Assembly (NCBI RefSeq): GCF_014647835.1
Contig: NZ_BMPY01000006.1
Coordinates: forward strand, 186,001 to 250,000
Source: Microbispora rosea subsp. aerata
GTDB taxonomy: Bacteria > Actinomycetota > Actinomycetes > Streptosporangiales > Streptosporangiaceae
Length of the DNA stretch: 64,000 nucleotides
Reading direction: 5' to 3'
The position numbers were made by a program, and so were the translations under genes. Shown piece by piece: positions 10,156 through 19,388 of the stretch (its first letter is position 1; every line of letters starts with the position of its first letter). The notes below the pieces were generated by a model. That model was given only the letters and a program-made list of their open reading frames with translations. It ran no database searches and had not been told where the DNA came from.

Positions 10156-11356
10156 TCTTCCGCGTGGCTGGTCTCTGCGGAGACTGGTCGATGTCGTTGA
10201 ATTGCCGAAGGGCCAGGTGGATCCGCGACGGAAGCCGTATTCCGGGCAGCCCTTGATTGCTCCCGATCACATCGAAAGCCGTACGGGACGGATTCTGCAA
10301 GTCCAGACCGCTGCCCAGCAGGGCGCTTCAAGCGGTAAGTATGTGATCCAACCGGGGGATGTTGTCTATAGCAAGATCCGCCCGGCGCTACGTAAGGCCG
10401 CCCTCTCGACCTTCTGCGGGCTCTGCTCGGCGGACATGTACCCTCTTCGGCCTACAGAAGAGATCGAATCTCGATATCTATTAGCCGTGCTTCTAAGCGA
10501 GGACTTTTCTAAGTTCGCAGAGGGAGTTTCTGGAAGAAGTGGAATTCCCAAAATTAATCGCGGAGAGTTGAAAGAATATTCTCTCGCACTGCCATCCAAG
10601 GCGGAGCAGCGGCGGATCGCGGAGATCCTCGACACCCTCGATTCTCAGCTGCTAACCATAGATCTTGTTTTGGAGAAGCTGAGGCGTTTCTCGCAAGGGC
10701 TGGTGGAATCGCTGCTGAGTAACGTGTCCGCAGAGGAGCTTTCCCTTGGCAAATTCCTAGCAGGGCCTCCGAAGAACGGATATTCGCCAAAAGAGATAGA
10801 TCAGTGGACCGGATTCCTTGTTCTGGGGTTGGGCTGCCTTACTCGGGACGGTTTTGCACCTCGTCGGCTTAAAAACATCCAAAAAAGTGATTTCGCTGGG
10901 TCTGCTGCCGTCCTGCAGGATGGCGATCTTCTGATTAGTCGGGCCAATACTCGTGATCTTGTTGGGCTCGCGGGCCGCTATCGAGATGTCGGTCATCCTT
11001 GCATCTACCCTGATCTTATGATGAGGCTCACGCCGAACCAGCGCTGCCGGTCGGATTTCTTGGAACTTGTGCTGCGCTCTGCTTCCTCTCGGCGGCAGAT
11101 TCAGGCGCTGGCTCAAGGGACATCGGAGAGTATGGTGAAGATTAGCGGATCAACTTTGACAAAGCTGTTGGTCCGCATTCCTGATCTCTCTGAACAAGAG
11201 CGGATCCTTCGCGTCTCGTCCACTGTAGAGAAGAACATCAGAAATGAACAGCGAAAACGAGAGAAGCTGCTTCTTCTGAAGCGCGGGCTTATGGAGGACC
11301 TGCTGACCGGGCGGGTGCGGGTGCCGGAGGCGGAAGCCGTACTGGAAAGGCTGTGA
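10148..11356 (+). CDS. hsdS: Type I restriction-modification system, specificity subunit HsdS
   Basis: Determines the DNA target of the methylase and nuclease. The 402-residue product has two target-recognition halves. The first (about 1-165) ends with the conserved [18 protein letters not shown] coiled-coil spacer (about 165-195, [17 protein letters not shown]) follows. The second half (about 205-355) ends with [15 protein letters not shown] and a second helical repeat. The start ATG lies inside the end of hsdM, so translation is probably coupled. Base composition is clearly less GC-rich than in hsdM, as expected of fast-changing, exchangeable HsdS genes. hsdR is not adjacent; it lies 14.6 kb downstream. 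Confidence 0.92.
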
Positions 11357-11440
11357 AAGTCGCTGGTCAGCGACCACAAAGTTCCGATACACCTCGCGTA
11401 GCTCGGCGGCCTCGGGTACGCGTCGCGCTACAAGGATGCT

Positions 11441-11630
11441 GATCGCCTCAGCCGCACATCAGTAGTTCACGCGTACCAGAAGTTCGCCGTGATGCCAGCT
11501 AGTGCAGCCTGCCCACCCCTTCGGGCTGCTCGGTAGCCAGGGAGGCACGGGTGCCGGACGAGCAGCGGGCCCCGGAGCCTACCTGGCTTTGCGGCCACGA
11601 CCGTGCCGTGTGCACTGACAAGCTAAGGGC
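11441..11630. repeat. Dispersed ~190-bp repeat, copy 1
   Basis: A diverged direct copy of 25357-25548. Shared blocks include GCTGATCnnCTC, CTTCGGG, TCGGTAGCCA, GGGTGCCGGACGA and ACCGTG, ending at TGACA. The plus strand has a small possible frame from GTG 11551 (MPDEQRAPEPTWLCGHD) behind GGGAGG. The minus strand has gene-like remains (NY.CAAEAIS, ELREVYRNF). Here the repeat sits just upstream of the XRE regulator gene; copy 2 lies 0.5 kb before hsdR. Confidence 0.6.
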
Positions 11631-11681
11631 CGCGCACGTAGCCTGGTGTTTCGACGTGACATCAGGGGATGGCAGGGCCTC

Positions 11682-12911
11682 ATGGATTACGGTCACACGA
11701 TGGATCTACGACCGGAGTTGTCCATCGGCGAACGGCTGAAGGTCGCCCGTAACTTCGCAAATCTTACCCAGGAGCAGCTCGCTGAGCGGGCCGGCGTGAA
11801 CGTCGACACGATCCGCAAGCTGGAGCAGGGAACGCGCCAGTCGGCGCGGATCTCGACGGTGAATGCCCTTGCTCATGCCTTGGGTGTCGAGACCTCGGCG
11901 CTTCTCCTGGGTGTGGCGTCGGAAGAGGAGCGCGACAATCCACAACTGCTCGCCCTGCGCCGTGCGCTGATCCCGGCTGACGACTTCCTGCCTTCGGTCG
12001 ACCACGACGAGGAGGACTCAGCGCCGGATGTTGCGCGGCTTCGCGAATCTGTCAGTGACGGATGGGCCAGTTATCACGCGGGTGATTTCACAACGCTTGG
12101 CCATACCGTGCCCGGTCTTCTCACCGAGGCGCGCGTGGCGGTTCGTGAGAACACCAATGGGGCCGCCGCGGAGGCGAACGCCGTACTGGTCAAGGCGGCA
12201 CAACTCGGCGCGCATGTCCTGGCACGCGGGCGGATGGAAGACCTGGCGCTGCACGGTCTGGACCGTGCCCGCGTGGCGGCGGCACGTGCCGGTGATCCGC
12301 TGCTGGACGCGATGCTCGCCAACAGCGTGTCGTGGATCATGATGCGTACCGGTCGCCTAGACGACGCCGAACGCGTCGCGACGCGCAGCGCGGATGCGAT
12401 CGAACCAAAGTTCCGCAGCGCCTCCCGCGGTCACGTTGCCGTTTACGGTGGGTTGCTGCTGTCGGCCGCCGCCGCGGCGGGCCGTCATCAGCGCTATGAC
12501 ACGGCCCGTGAGCTGCTGCGGGTCGCGCACGCTGCCGCTCAGATGGTCGGTGACAGCACCGACCGGTGGACTTCGGTGTTCGGTCCGACGAGTGTGGCGA
12601 TGCAGGCCGTGCAACTGGAGACTGCCGCCGGCGAATGGGGAACGGCTCTGGACCTGGCGGCACGGGTGCCTCTGACAGGCAAGACGCCTACCAGTTGGAA
12701 GGCGTGGTTCCTGACGGACGTGGCGTACGCGCAGTCGCAAACCTTTCGTGACGCGGACGCCGTCGAGACACTTCGCATGGTCCGCAGCATCGCACCGAGC
12801 TGGTTGCGTCGGTCGGGACTTGCGAAAGTCGTCGTTCAGGAATTGCTCGCCCGTCCTCGGCCGCCGCGAGGTGTGATCGGCATGGCGAGGTTCCTGGGGG
12901 TAGCCCACTAA
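11682..12911 (+). CDS. XRE-family regulator with TPR-like sensor domain
   Basis: An N-terminal helix-turn-helix (about residues 15-70) has SIGERLKVARNFANLTQEQL, ERAGVNVDTIRKLEQGTR and a C-terminal helix. About 300 residues of helical repeats rich in Ala and Leu follow, resembling the TPR-like sensor part of actinomycete XRE regulators. ATG 11682 is chosen, with ATG 11700 as the alternative. Frames opening further upstream lie in the repeat region. Two small partner genes follow downstream on the same strand, a set often seen in Streptosporangiales. Its target may be these genes or the adjacent metabolic operon. Confidence 0.8.
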   Translation: MDYGHTMDLRPELSIGERLKVARNFANLTQEQLAERAGVNVDTIRKLEQGTRQSARISTVNALAHALGVETSALLLGVASEEERDNPQLLALRRALIPADDFLPSVDHDEEDSAPDVARLRESVSDGWASYHAGDFTTLGHTVPGLLTEARVAVRENTNGAAAEANAVLVKAAQLGAHVLARGRMEDLALHGLDRARVAAARAGDPLLDAMLANSVSWIMMRTGRLDDAERVATRSADAIEPKFRSASRGHVAVYGGLLLSAAAAAGRHQRYDTARELLRVAHAAAQMVGDSTDRWTSVFGPTSVAMQAVQLETAAGEWGTALDLAARVPLTGKTPTSWKAWFLTDVAYAQSQTFRDADAVETLRMVRSIAPSWLRRSGLAKVVVQELLARPRPPRGVIGMARFLGVAH

Positions 12912-13042
12912 CCCATCACTCCTTACTGCGGCCTGCTGCTGCGACTGATGGGTTTCGTCCCTGTGACGCTGCGTGCTTGATCTATAGCTTTGCGTCCATG
13001 ATTGATTCCATATCGGACATGCCTTTCGCCGGGTGGAGGATC

Positions 13043-13255
13043 ATGCACAGCGACGCCGGGCGGTTGTGGGCAAGCAGGGAGCGGCCGTTCCCGGTCGCGG
13101 CCGAGGAGGCGGGGGCGTGCCGTACGGTCGACGGCGACGATCTGCGTGAGCTGAGCCGGGCCATCGCGGAGCAGGAGGCCATCGCCGAGCAGGCGTTGCC
13201 ACGGCGGGAGAACCCGCCCCGGGAAATCGGCCCGGCCGAGCCGGCGCGTACGTGA
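13043..13255 (+). CDS. Small hypothetical protein, partner of XRE module
   Basis: A 70-residue protein, MHSDAGRLWASRERPFP..., with an acidic helical middle (DDLRELSRAIAEQEAIAEQ) and a Pro/Arg-rich tail. ATG 13043 is chosen because GGAGG lies just before it; in-frame ATGs at 12998 and 13019 are possible. The stop overlaps the next start as GTGA, so the two are translationally coupled. No domain is recognised. Confidence 0.6.
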   Translation: MHSDAGRLWASRERPFPVAAEEAGACRTVDGDDLRELSRAIAEQEAIAEQALPRRENPPREIGPAEPART

Positions 13256-13566
13256 CCGCTTGGCGGTCGAACCCGGTGGAGTCTCCTACGTGGTGTCCGG
13301 GGCTGCATCTGCCGCCGGAGCAGCCTGGCTGCGTGCGGCTGGAGTGGCTGCCGGAAACCCGCCGCACCGCGCACGTGCGGGTGGTCCGGCACACGTGCGG
13401 CGACTGCCAGGCGGTGACCTACGAGTTGTGCGTGGCCGGTGGGCTGATGTTCATCCGGCGGACCGATCGCACGAAGAGGACGCCGCAGGTCCATGAGACC
13501 GAGCGGTTGATCACCTGCCGGGCACGTGCGATGTGGCGAGATCTGCTGCTCGGGTTTGCTCGTTGA
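13252..13566 (+). CDS. Small hypothetical protein with CxxC motif
   Basis: A 104-residue protein starting at GTG inside the previous stop. It carries VRHTCGDCQAVTYEL, a possible metal-binding CGDC, then IRRTDRTKRTPQVHETER and ITCRARAMWRDLL. The DRTKR and paired-Cys pattern could bind nucleic acid or zinc, but I do not recognise the family. A frameshifted second copy lies at about 5905-6100 together with the same downstream hairpins, so this gene and its 3' region form a duplicated unit. Confidence 0.65.
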   Translation: MTAWRSNPVESPTWCPGLHLPPEQPGCVRLEWLPETRRTAHVRVVRHTCGDCQAVTYELCVAGGLMFIRRTDRTKRTPQVHETERLITCRARAMWRDLLLGFAR

Positions 13567-13570
13567 GACC

Positions 13571-13608
13571 GCCCCGCCGATGCGTGATCCGCCGGCGATC
13601 GGCGGGGC
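13571..13608 (+). other. Conserved hairpin 1 downstream of the small-gene pair
   Basis: Perfect 11-base arms GCCCCGCCGAT (13571-13581) and ATCGGCGGGGC (13598-13608) enclose a 16-base loop containing GATCCGCC. The equivalent stem after the decayed copy (6102-6138) has compensating changes at two pairs and nearly the same loop. That supports selection on the structure rather than chance. Confidence 0.5.
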
Positions 13609-13664
13609 TGGGCGGCCTCCTCGGCCTGAGGGGGTCACAAAGAGGGGGCCGGCCGTCCAAACCA

Positions 13665-13700
13665 CCCGCCTGCCGCACTTCCCCCATGGCGGCAGGCGGG
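13665..13700. terminator. Hairpin between convergent genes
   Basis: Arms CCCGCCTGCCGC (13665-13676) and GCGGCAGGCGGG (13689-13700) form a perfect 12-bp stem with a 12-base loop. It lies between the plus-strand small genes and the end of the minus-strand operon, so it could terminate both. Confidence 0.6.
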
Positions 13701-13801
13701 CCAAGGATCGGCCCGAGGGGGTTCCGCCGTCGAGCGTTCGCCGTTGTCAGCTCACGTGGGTCGGGACAAGGGCAAGCACTGAGAAGTCGCGGGCACCTTG
13801 G

Positions 13802-16492
13802 TCATGCCGACTGGATCCGTGTCCTCTCTTCTGACGGCTGCTGAGCCCGGAGGAACTCGGCGAGCGCCGCGATGCGTCGGAGCGGGGTCAGATCCGGGAG
13901 CGGGACCGGGCCGGGGCCAGTCAGGACGGTGACGGCGTGCCGGATGGAGGTGTGCAGGGGCGAGTCCTGGATCACCTCGTCGTGGAGGATCGCCCCGGCT
14001 CGTTCGACTGTTACCCGGTGGTGGTTACGCTCCAGCTGCCAGCCGCCGGTGGCGGTCACGGGGTCCAGATGGGCGGCGAACCGGGTTCGTCCGGCGTGCA
14101 CGGTGATGTGCCGGTGGCGGTCGTCGGCGGAGCGCAGACCGCGCTGCCACAGGCCGGGCCGGTCCAGCCCGGTGCGCGGGGTGCTGCCGAGCACGACGGT
14201 GGGGCTGGTGATGCTCGACGTCAGCTCGATCCGCAGGCGCGCGTCCCCGGCGGTGATGTCGGCGCGCTCGGTGAGCGCGGACAGGAACAGGCGGTCGTCG
14301 TAGGTGGCCCACAGCTCCACCTGCTGCGGGGTCGTGGCGAAGTAGGCGGTCAGGGCATCGTCCGGCAGGAGGCGGCGCAGGACCGCGAGCATGTGCAGCC
14401 ACTCGTAACCGAGGACGCCGTAGAAGCGGTCCACGAACCGCCCTTCGGCGATGTCGCCGGTGCGGTCCTTGCTGAAGACGATGCCGATGTGGTCGATCGG
14501 GGCGTCGGGCTCAAAGCCGGAGATGAGACTCGTCAGGACGTCCAGGACGCGGGCGTGCCGGTACTGATCTGTGACCACGACCCTGGCGTTGCGGTGGCTG
14601 GAGAGCAAAGCCGCGAAAGCGTCGATCTCATGGCCCTGGCAGGCGGGCTTCTCCAGCAGGACGCGGGCATCGGGAGCCTGGCTGAGGATGGAGCGCAGGA
14701 CCGGGAGGTGATCGGCGGTGGGACAGCAGACCGACCACAGGCCGATGCCGGAGGCGACCGCGGCGGGCAACTCGGCCACGTCGTGGGGGAAGCTCCGGTA
14801 GGCCCTCGGCAGGTCCTGGTGCTTGGGGTCGAGGATGGTCAGCGCGGCGCCTTCCGCGGCGAGGATCTCGGCGTGCAGCCGCCCGGCGGCGCCGTATCCG
14901 ACCACGCAGGCCGAGACATCGGCGAGCGGCCGGGCCGCGGCCGGTCGCGGAGCCTGGGTAGTGGTGAGGTAGGTGTCGTAGTAGGCGTCGTACAGCCCGG
15001 CCTCGTGGATGATCCGGTCGACGATGCCGGTGTGGACGCCGGACGGCAGCCGGTCGGCCTGCTCGCACAGTGCGATGGCGGCGATCAGCGTTCCGGCCCG
15101 GTAGGCGTCGTATCCCTGGTTGGGGATGGCGTCGGCCTCGAAGAGGTTGAGGGAGCGGCCGTCTCCCAGGAGGGTCACCCGGTTCCCGGAATCCAGCCGG
15201 TAACGGCGTCCGACGCCGGGGACCTCCTCCACCCGGTGCCGCGGGTCGGCAAGGAGACTGAAGTCCCGGGTGGCGAACGGCGCGAGGAAGGCGCCGTCGG
15301 GCAGCAGTCCAAGGTCGTCCGCGCCGAGGGCGTCCTCGCCCGTGGTGCCGACGACGAGGAACGGTCGGGCCTCGCGCAGGGCCTCGGCGACGGTCCGGTG
15401 GGTACGGTGGCCGGTCTCGGCGGCGGCGATGAGCGCGAGCGGGTCGGAGTCGACGACGTGGACCTGGCAGCCCTGAGCCGCCAGCGCCCGGGCCAGGCGG
15501 GAGCCGAGCGTGCCGTAGCCGATTACGAGCACCGGTCGTCCCGTCACCTTGACGGCGGGCAGGAGCGCCCGCAGTCGGCGCAGGCAGGAGTCGGCGATCT
15601 CCGGGTAGCCGAGGCCGGTCTTCAGCTCGGACCGGGCCAGATTGAACACAGGGACGTCCACCTCGGCGGAGGCGATCCTCTTGAGACCGGAGACGGTCAG
15701 CTCCAGCGCTGCGTCGATCCGCCGGGGCGCGTCGGCGCAGCCGTACCCCTGGGCGATGAGACCGCCGTCGTCGATGACCAGTACACGGCGGCCCGCGGCG
15801 TGGGCGGCGTCGATGAAGGCGTCCACCCCGGCCAGAGCGCGGGCCAGCTCGTCGGCGTGAGTGTCGGGCGCGTTGACGGCGGTGTTGTCGAGCACCCCGC
15901 TGGCGTATCCGCGGTCGAGCAGGGTGGCGTGGACACGGTCGCGGTTACGGGTGCGGTCGCCCTTGGCCAGCGCGTGGATCCACTCGGCGGGTACACCGGC
16001 CCGTTCCAGCGCTAGGAGGAAGCCGAGGGTGTTCTCGACGTAGTGGTCGCGGAAGATCACCGCCCAACCCGCCAGTGCCGGTGAAGGCACGGCGTAACGG
16101 GCGAGCAGGGGCATGGAGGCGACGATCTCGTCCAGCTCGGCCTGGCTGAACCGGCGGAGCCTGACGGTCAGCCAGTCCGCGACCCGTCGGGCGATCTCGG
16201 CTCCGTCCGGCCGGGGGTCGAGCAGGATCTCCATGTACGGCTCGGCTGGCAGGACGTGGCTCAGCGTGTCCGGCCGTTCGGGTGTCGAGCGGCGCCAGCG
16301 CAGGACGACGCGGGCACGGTCGCCGCCCGGAGCGGAAAGGACCAGGCCGTGAGGATCAGGGGCGGTGACCTCCAGCCCATGGGAGGCGGCGAAGCGGGTG
16401 ACCTCGGCCCATAGATCGGCGGGGTGGATCGGGCCACGCAGCACCTGCCACGCCGGAGCGGATCGCGGGTGCGGGGCGATGTCCGTGGTCAT
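13802..16492 (-). CDS. SAHH-like NAD domain fused to a Gfo/Idh/MocA oxidoreductase
   Basis: An 896-residue two-part protein, last gene of the operon. Residues about 1-110 are an unassigned N-terminal domain. Residues about 140-480 look like the S-adenosylhomocysteine hydrolase family, with GRRVLVIDDGGLIAQG near 235-250 and a Rossmann NAD motif GYGTLG at 325-330. Residues about 525-890 form a Gfo/Idh/MocA-type dehydrogenase with a second Rossmann motif GYGAAG near 532-537 and EKPACQG further on. I know of no standard enzyme with this fusion. NAD-linked oxidation or epimerisation of a sugar or cyclitol is a reasonable guess. Its ATG overlaps the upstream kinase gene's stop as ATGA. Confidence 0.75.
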   Translation of the reverse strand: MTTDIAPHPRSAPAWQVLRGPIHPADLWAEVTRFAASHGLEVTAPDPHGLVLSAPGGDRARVVLRWRRSTPERPDTLSHVLPAEPYMEILLDPRPDGAEIARRVADWLTVRLRRFSQAELDEIVASMPLLARYAVPSPALAGWAVIFRDHYVENTLGFLLALERAGVPAEWIHALAKGDRTRNRDRVHATLLDRGYASGVLDNTAVNAPDTHADELARALAGVDAFIDAAHAAGRRVLVIDDGGLIAQGYGCADAPRRIDAALELTVSGLKRIASAEVDVPVFNLARSELKTGLGYPEIADSCLRRLRALLPAVKVTGRPVLVIGYGTLGSRLARALAAQGCQVHVVDSDPLALIAAAETGHRTHRTVAEALREARPFLVVGTTGEDALGADDLGLLPDGAFLAPFATRDFSLLADPRHRVEEVPGVGRRYRLDSGNRVTLLGDGRSLNLFEADAIPNQGYDAYRAGTLIAAIALCEQADRLPSGVHTGIVDRIIHEAGLYDAYYDTYLTTTQAPRPAAARPLADVSACVVGYGAAGRLHAEILAAEGAALTILDPKHQDLPRAYRSFPHDVAELPAAVASGIGLWSVCCPTADHLPVLRSILSQAPDARVLLEKPACQGHEIDAFAALLSSHRNARVVVTDQYRHARVLDVLTSLISGFEPDAPIDHIGIVFSKDRTGDIAEGRFVDRFYGVLGYEWLHMLAVLRRLLPDDALTAYFATTPQQVELWATYDDRLFLSALTERADITAGDARLRIELTSSITSPTVVLGSTPRTGLDRPGLWQRGLRSADDRHRHITVHAGRTRFAAHLDPVTATGGWQLERNHHRVTVERAGAILHDEVIQDSPLHTSIRHAVTVLTGPGPVPLPDLTPLRRIAALAEFLRAQQPSEERTRIQSA

Positions 16493-17561
16493 GGTTCCCT
16501 TCGGTGGTCGGGCCCGTACGGCGGGCGGACGGTCAGGTCGTCCAGGAGCGCGTCCGTCTCCGGCAGGTGGCGGAGCATGATGTCGGCGGCGCGGTGCCGC
16601 ATCAGCCAGAACTCGTCGAGGTCGTCCTGGAAGAGGCCGGGCTTGAGGTAGTGCTGCTTGACGCCGTAGAGGCTGCCGAGCAGCTGCAGCAGGGCGACCC
16701 GGCCGCAGGCGCGGATGTCGGCGGCGGGCACGGCCGGGTTGGCGGCGCGGTAGGCGGTGACGAAGGTCCGGGCGGCGTCCTGCCAGTGCGGATCGCCGGT
16801 GACTGTGTTCGGGTAGAAGGCCATCCGGCCCAGGTCGTAGGAGAGCAGGAACGGCTCCGGCGGGCGGAAGTCCAGGACGGCCGAGAGCGCGTCCCCGGTG
16901 AATAGCAGGTTCACCGGGCTGAAGTCGCCGTGCAGGACCTGCGTGGTGAGTCCCCGGGACAGATCGGCGAGGAGCTCCGGGATCCGCGGGAGCATGGCGC
17001 GGCGTTCGGTGAGGGTGCGTTCGGGTCGACGTCGAACGCGTCGGTGAGGCCGTCGGCGGCCCGCTTGGCGATGATCCCCAGGAGCTCGTCGATGGTCGAG
17101 GCCAGTTCTCCCGAGTCGATCGCGCGCCACTTCTCCGCCTCCGGTGAGGGCCCGGCGCTGGCGGGCAGGTCGGCGAAGAGCGCGTGGATGCGGCCTAGCG
17201 TGTGCCCGGCCTGCTCGTACTGGGCGGTGTTCATGTCGGTGACGACCCGGCCGGGCATCCACTCCCATACCGAGACGGCGGCAGACGTGGTGGCGTCGAT
17301 GACCTGCCCGTCGCGGTTGCGCAGCACCGTCGCCGCGGGGATGCCGTGTAGGCGGGCCAGCTCGGACAGCTCCACGGCTTTCGCCTCCAAATGGAGGTCG
17401 GCGCCGGGCGGGTAGTTCTTGACGAACACCTCCCGGCCGGCGCAGGCCGCGCGGTAGTTGACGGTGCCCTGTCCGATGGGCAGCTGGACCAGGTCCGCTG
17501 CGGCCAGGCCGTACCGGTCGGCCAGGACGGCGGCGATGCGTTCGGTGGGGTTTCCGGACAC
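16489..17561 (-). pseudogene. APH-family small-molecule kinase, frameshifted in this sequence
   Basis: About 357 codons of an aminoglycoside phosphotransferase/choline-kinase-like protein in two frames. The first (from GTG 17561) reads MSGNPTERIAAVLADRYGL through NYRAACAGREVFVKNY to GLTDAFDVDP. The second resumes at ERTLTERRAMLPR and contains the catalytic loop LHGDFSPVNLLF and metal-site VLDFR. One missing base near 17021-17026 explains the break: a CGG codon cluster appears one base short. It is either a real inactivation or a sequence error. The upstream glycosyltransferase frame runs into this one without a stop, although GAGGAG nine bases before GTG 17561 is a fair ribosome binding site. 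Confidence 0.7.
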
Positions 17562-18674
17562 CTGACGGGTCTCCTCGCTAGATGGGGGTCGTGGCCGCCG
17601 GCGGCGTCCGCTGGCTCCCACTCCTGATGATCGGCTCGCCACATCGGCGAGCAGCCTCTGCGCCAGCCGTTCGTACGCTGCGAGGACGGCCTGCCAGCGG
17701 TGCGTGCCGTCCGCCGTACGGCGCGACAGGCGAGCGGCCTCCGCCTCGGCCAGTGCCAGTGCGGCTCCCGGACCGGTGCCCGGCGGGTAGAGCCACCGGG
17801 CATGACCCGCGGTCATCTCGGCCACGGCGGGCAGATCGGGGGCGATCACGGGTGTGCCGAAGGCGACCGCCGTACCGACCGAGCTGGGATGCAGCACCCG
17901 CGTGAAGAACTCCCACGGCCCGTCCGCCCGGTAGGGGCAGAGCGCGGCGTCCGCGGCCCGGTACAGCGCGTGAACGTGCTCCGCGGGGACTCGTTCGAAG
18001 TGGAGATGGACACGGTCGACGCCGGTGAGCCCTGCCACGTCCTCCCCGCGAGAGGGGCCGACGACGAACAGGTGCGAGGTCCGGGTGCGGGAGGCGAAGG
18101 CGCGCACGGTGGCGGCCACGTCCTTGTAGGCGGTGAGGTTGCCCAGCATCAGCACGGAGACCGGAGCCTCGGTGATCCGCGCGGCCAGCTCACGGACCCG
18201 CGGCGGGACGGCGGACGCTCCCGCCGTCAGCCCGGCCCACCCGGCGACAGTGACCGGCGCGCGGGTCAGCGTGGCCAGGTGACGGGCGTCGGCGCGGGTG
18301 TGGGCGATGACGGCGTCGGCCAGGTCGAGCACGCCGTACGCCGCGCGGCGGTCCGCCTCACCCGGCGGTCCACCGTCGATGGGGAACAGGTTGTGCACCG
18401 TCCAGACCACCCGCCATCCGGCTCGGCGGAGAGCGGTGAGCCGCGCGAGCATCGCCTCGGCCGCGGCAAGGGTGCGGGTGCCGTCCGCTTCGCGGTACAG
18501 GCGCTTGAGACGGTGCAGGTTGACGACGCCCGCGGGCCGACCGTCGAGGTCCTCCAGGCGGGAGGCGAACTCCAGACGGAGCCGGGCGGGCGCATGCCGT
18601 TCCAGCTCGGCGAAGTACGGGCTGGGCCAGGCCGGGTAGTCGCTGACCACCACCCACGGCCCGGTCCCCCTCAC
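17562..18674 (-). CDS. GT-B glycosyltransferase (GT4-like), open into the kinase frame
   Basis: About 371 codons from GTG 18674, which overlaps the previous stop as GTGA and has GGGAGG upstream. It reads MRGTGPWVVVSDYPAWPSPYF, WRVVWTVHNLFPIDGG and DLADAVIAHTRADARHL, then a nucleotide-sugar domain with VSVLMLGNLTAYKD and GTPVIAPDLPAVAEM. This is a retaining GT-B layout with an Asp/His-rich acceptor half. No stop codon follows: after a Ser/Arg/Pro-rich stretch (SRSSGVGASGRRRRPRPP) the frame continues into the kinase. Either the two are one bifunctional protein or a stop has been lost. Donor and acceptor are unknown. Confidence 0.7.
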
Positions 18675-19384
18675 GATCCCTCCCTGGCGGCCCACCACGC
18701 GACGGCGGCCCGGTAGCGAACCAGGCACGCCCGCGGGCTGCGGTCCGCCCCGGTCCACTCCACCGCCACCTCGACCCGCTGGCCGGCCGCGACACGGCGC
18801 GCGACGAGATCGGCGACGGGCTCGGAACCGCCGAATCCCCGGCCGTCGTCGGACAGATGCAGGACGTCGGCCCGCTCGGCCACTCCGGCCAGGGAGGAGG
18901 AGACACCCGCGAGCTGCCGGGTGTCCGCCAGCAGCCGCATCCCGGGTGGTGACACGAACGCCCCCGGGACGAGCCAGCCGGGGTGGTGTGGCTCGACGAG
19001 CAGCGGAACGGCCGTGGCAGGCGGCTCGTGCCGGGCCCACCCCGCCTGGGGCGGGGTACGGGAGAGCAGACGCAGCCATCCGGCGCCCAGCTCGGCGGCG
19101 GCTTCGGCGAGCCGTATCACCTCTCTCCCCGCCCGCAGCCGGGTCTCCGGGTCGTCGGCGAGCAGATCCGCGAGGTCGGTGTCCGCGGTGACCCCGGTGA
19201 TCGGCACCGTGTCGGCGGTGATCCGCCGCCACTCCCGCAGGGTGGAGAGCGGATAGGTGACCAACGGGTGTCCGCGGAGTCCTCCACGCAGATGGACGAA
19301 GGGGATGCCTTCTGCCGCGGCCCAGCCGAGCAGGGCGGGGACATCGAACCCGCGTACGGAGATGCTGTAGAGACCGACTTCCAC
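18671..19384 (-). CDS. TIM-barrel sugar isomerase/epimerase-like protein
   Basis: A 237-residue protein starting at GTG 19384 with GGGAGG ten bases upstream. MEVGLYSISVRGFDVPALLGW and the following alternation of strands and helices match the xylose isomerase-like TIM-barrel family (VHLRGG, LADTRQLAGVSSS, VLHLSDDGRGFGG). The late H-x-S-D-D-G segment resembles a metal-ligand loop of this family. It is shorter than typical 260-290-residue members. Most likely it interconverts sugar or inositol-type ketoses, but the substrate cannot be told. Confidence 0.65.
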   Translation of the reverse strand: MEVGLYSISVRGFDVPALLGWAAAEGIPFVHLRGGLRGHPLVTYPLSTLREWRRITADTVPITGVTADTDLADLLADDPETRLRAGREVIRLAEAAAELGAGWLRLLSRTPPQAGWARHEPPATAVPLLVEPHHPGWLVPGAFVSPPGMRLLADTRQLAGVSSSLAGVAERADVLHLSDDGRGFGGSEPVADLVARRVAAGQRVEVAVEWTGADRSPRACLVRYRAAVAWWAAREGS

Positions 19385-19388
19385 CGTG

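Noticed and set aside
11551-11739. Small plus-strand gene MPDEQRAPEPTWLCGHD before the XRE gene
   Set aside because: It has a fair ribosome binding site, but it overlaps the XRE start and the copy at 25471 stops after 26 codons, so it is described only within the repeat.
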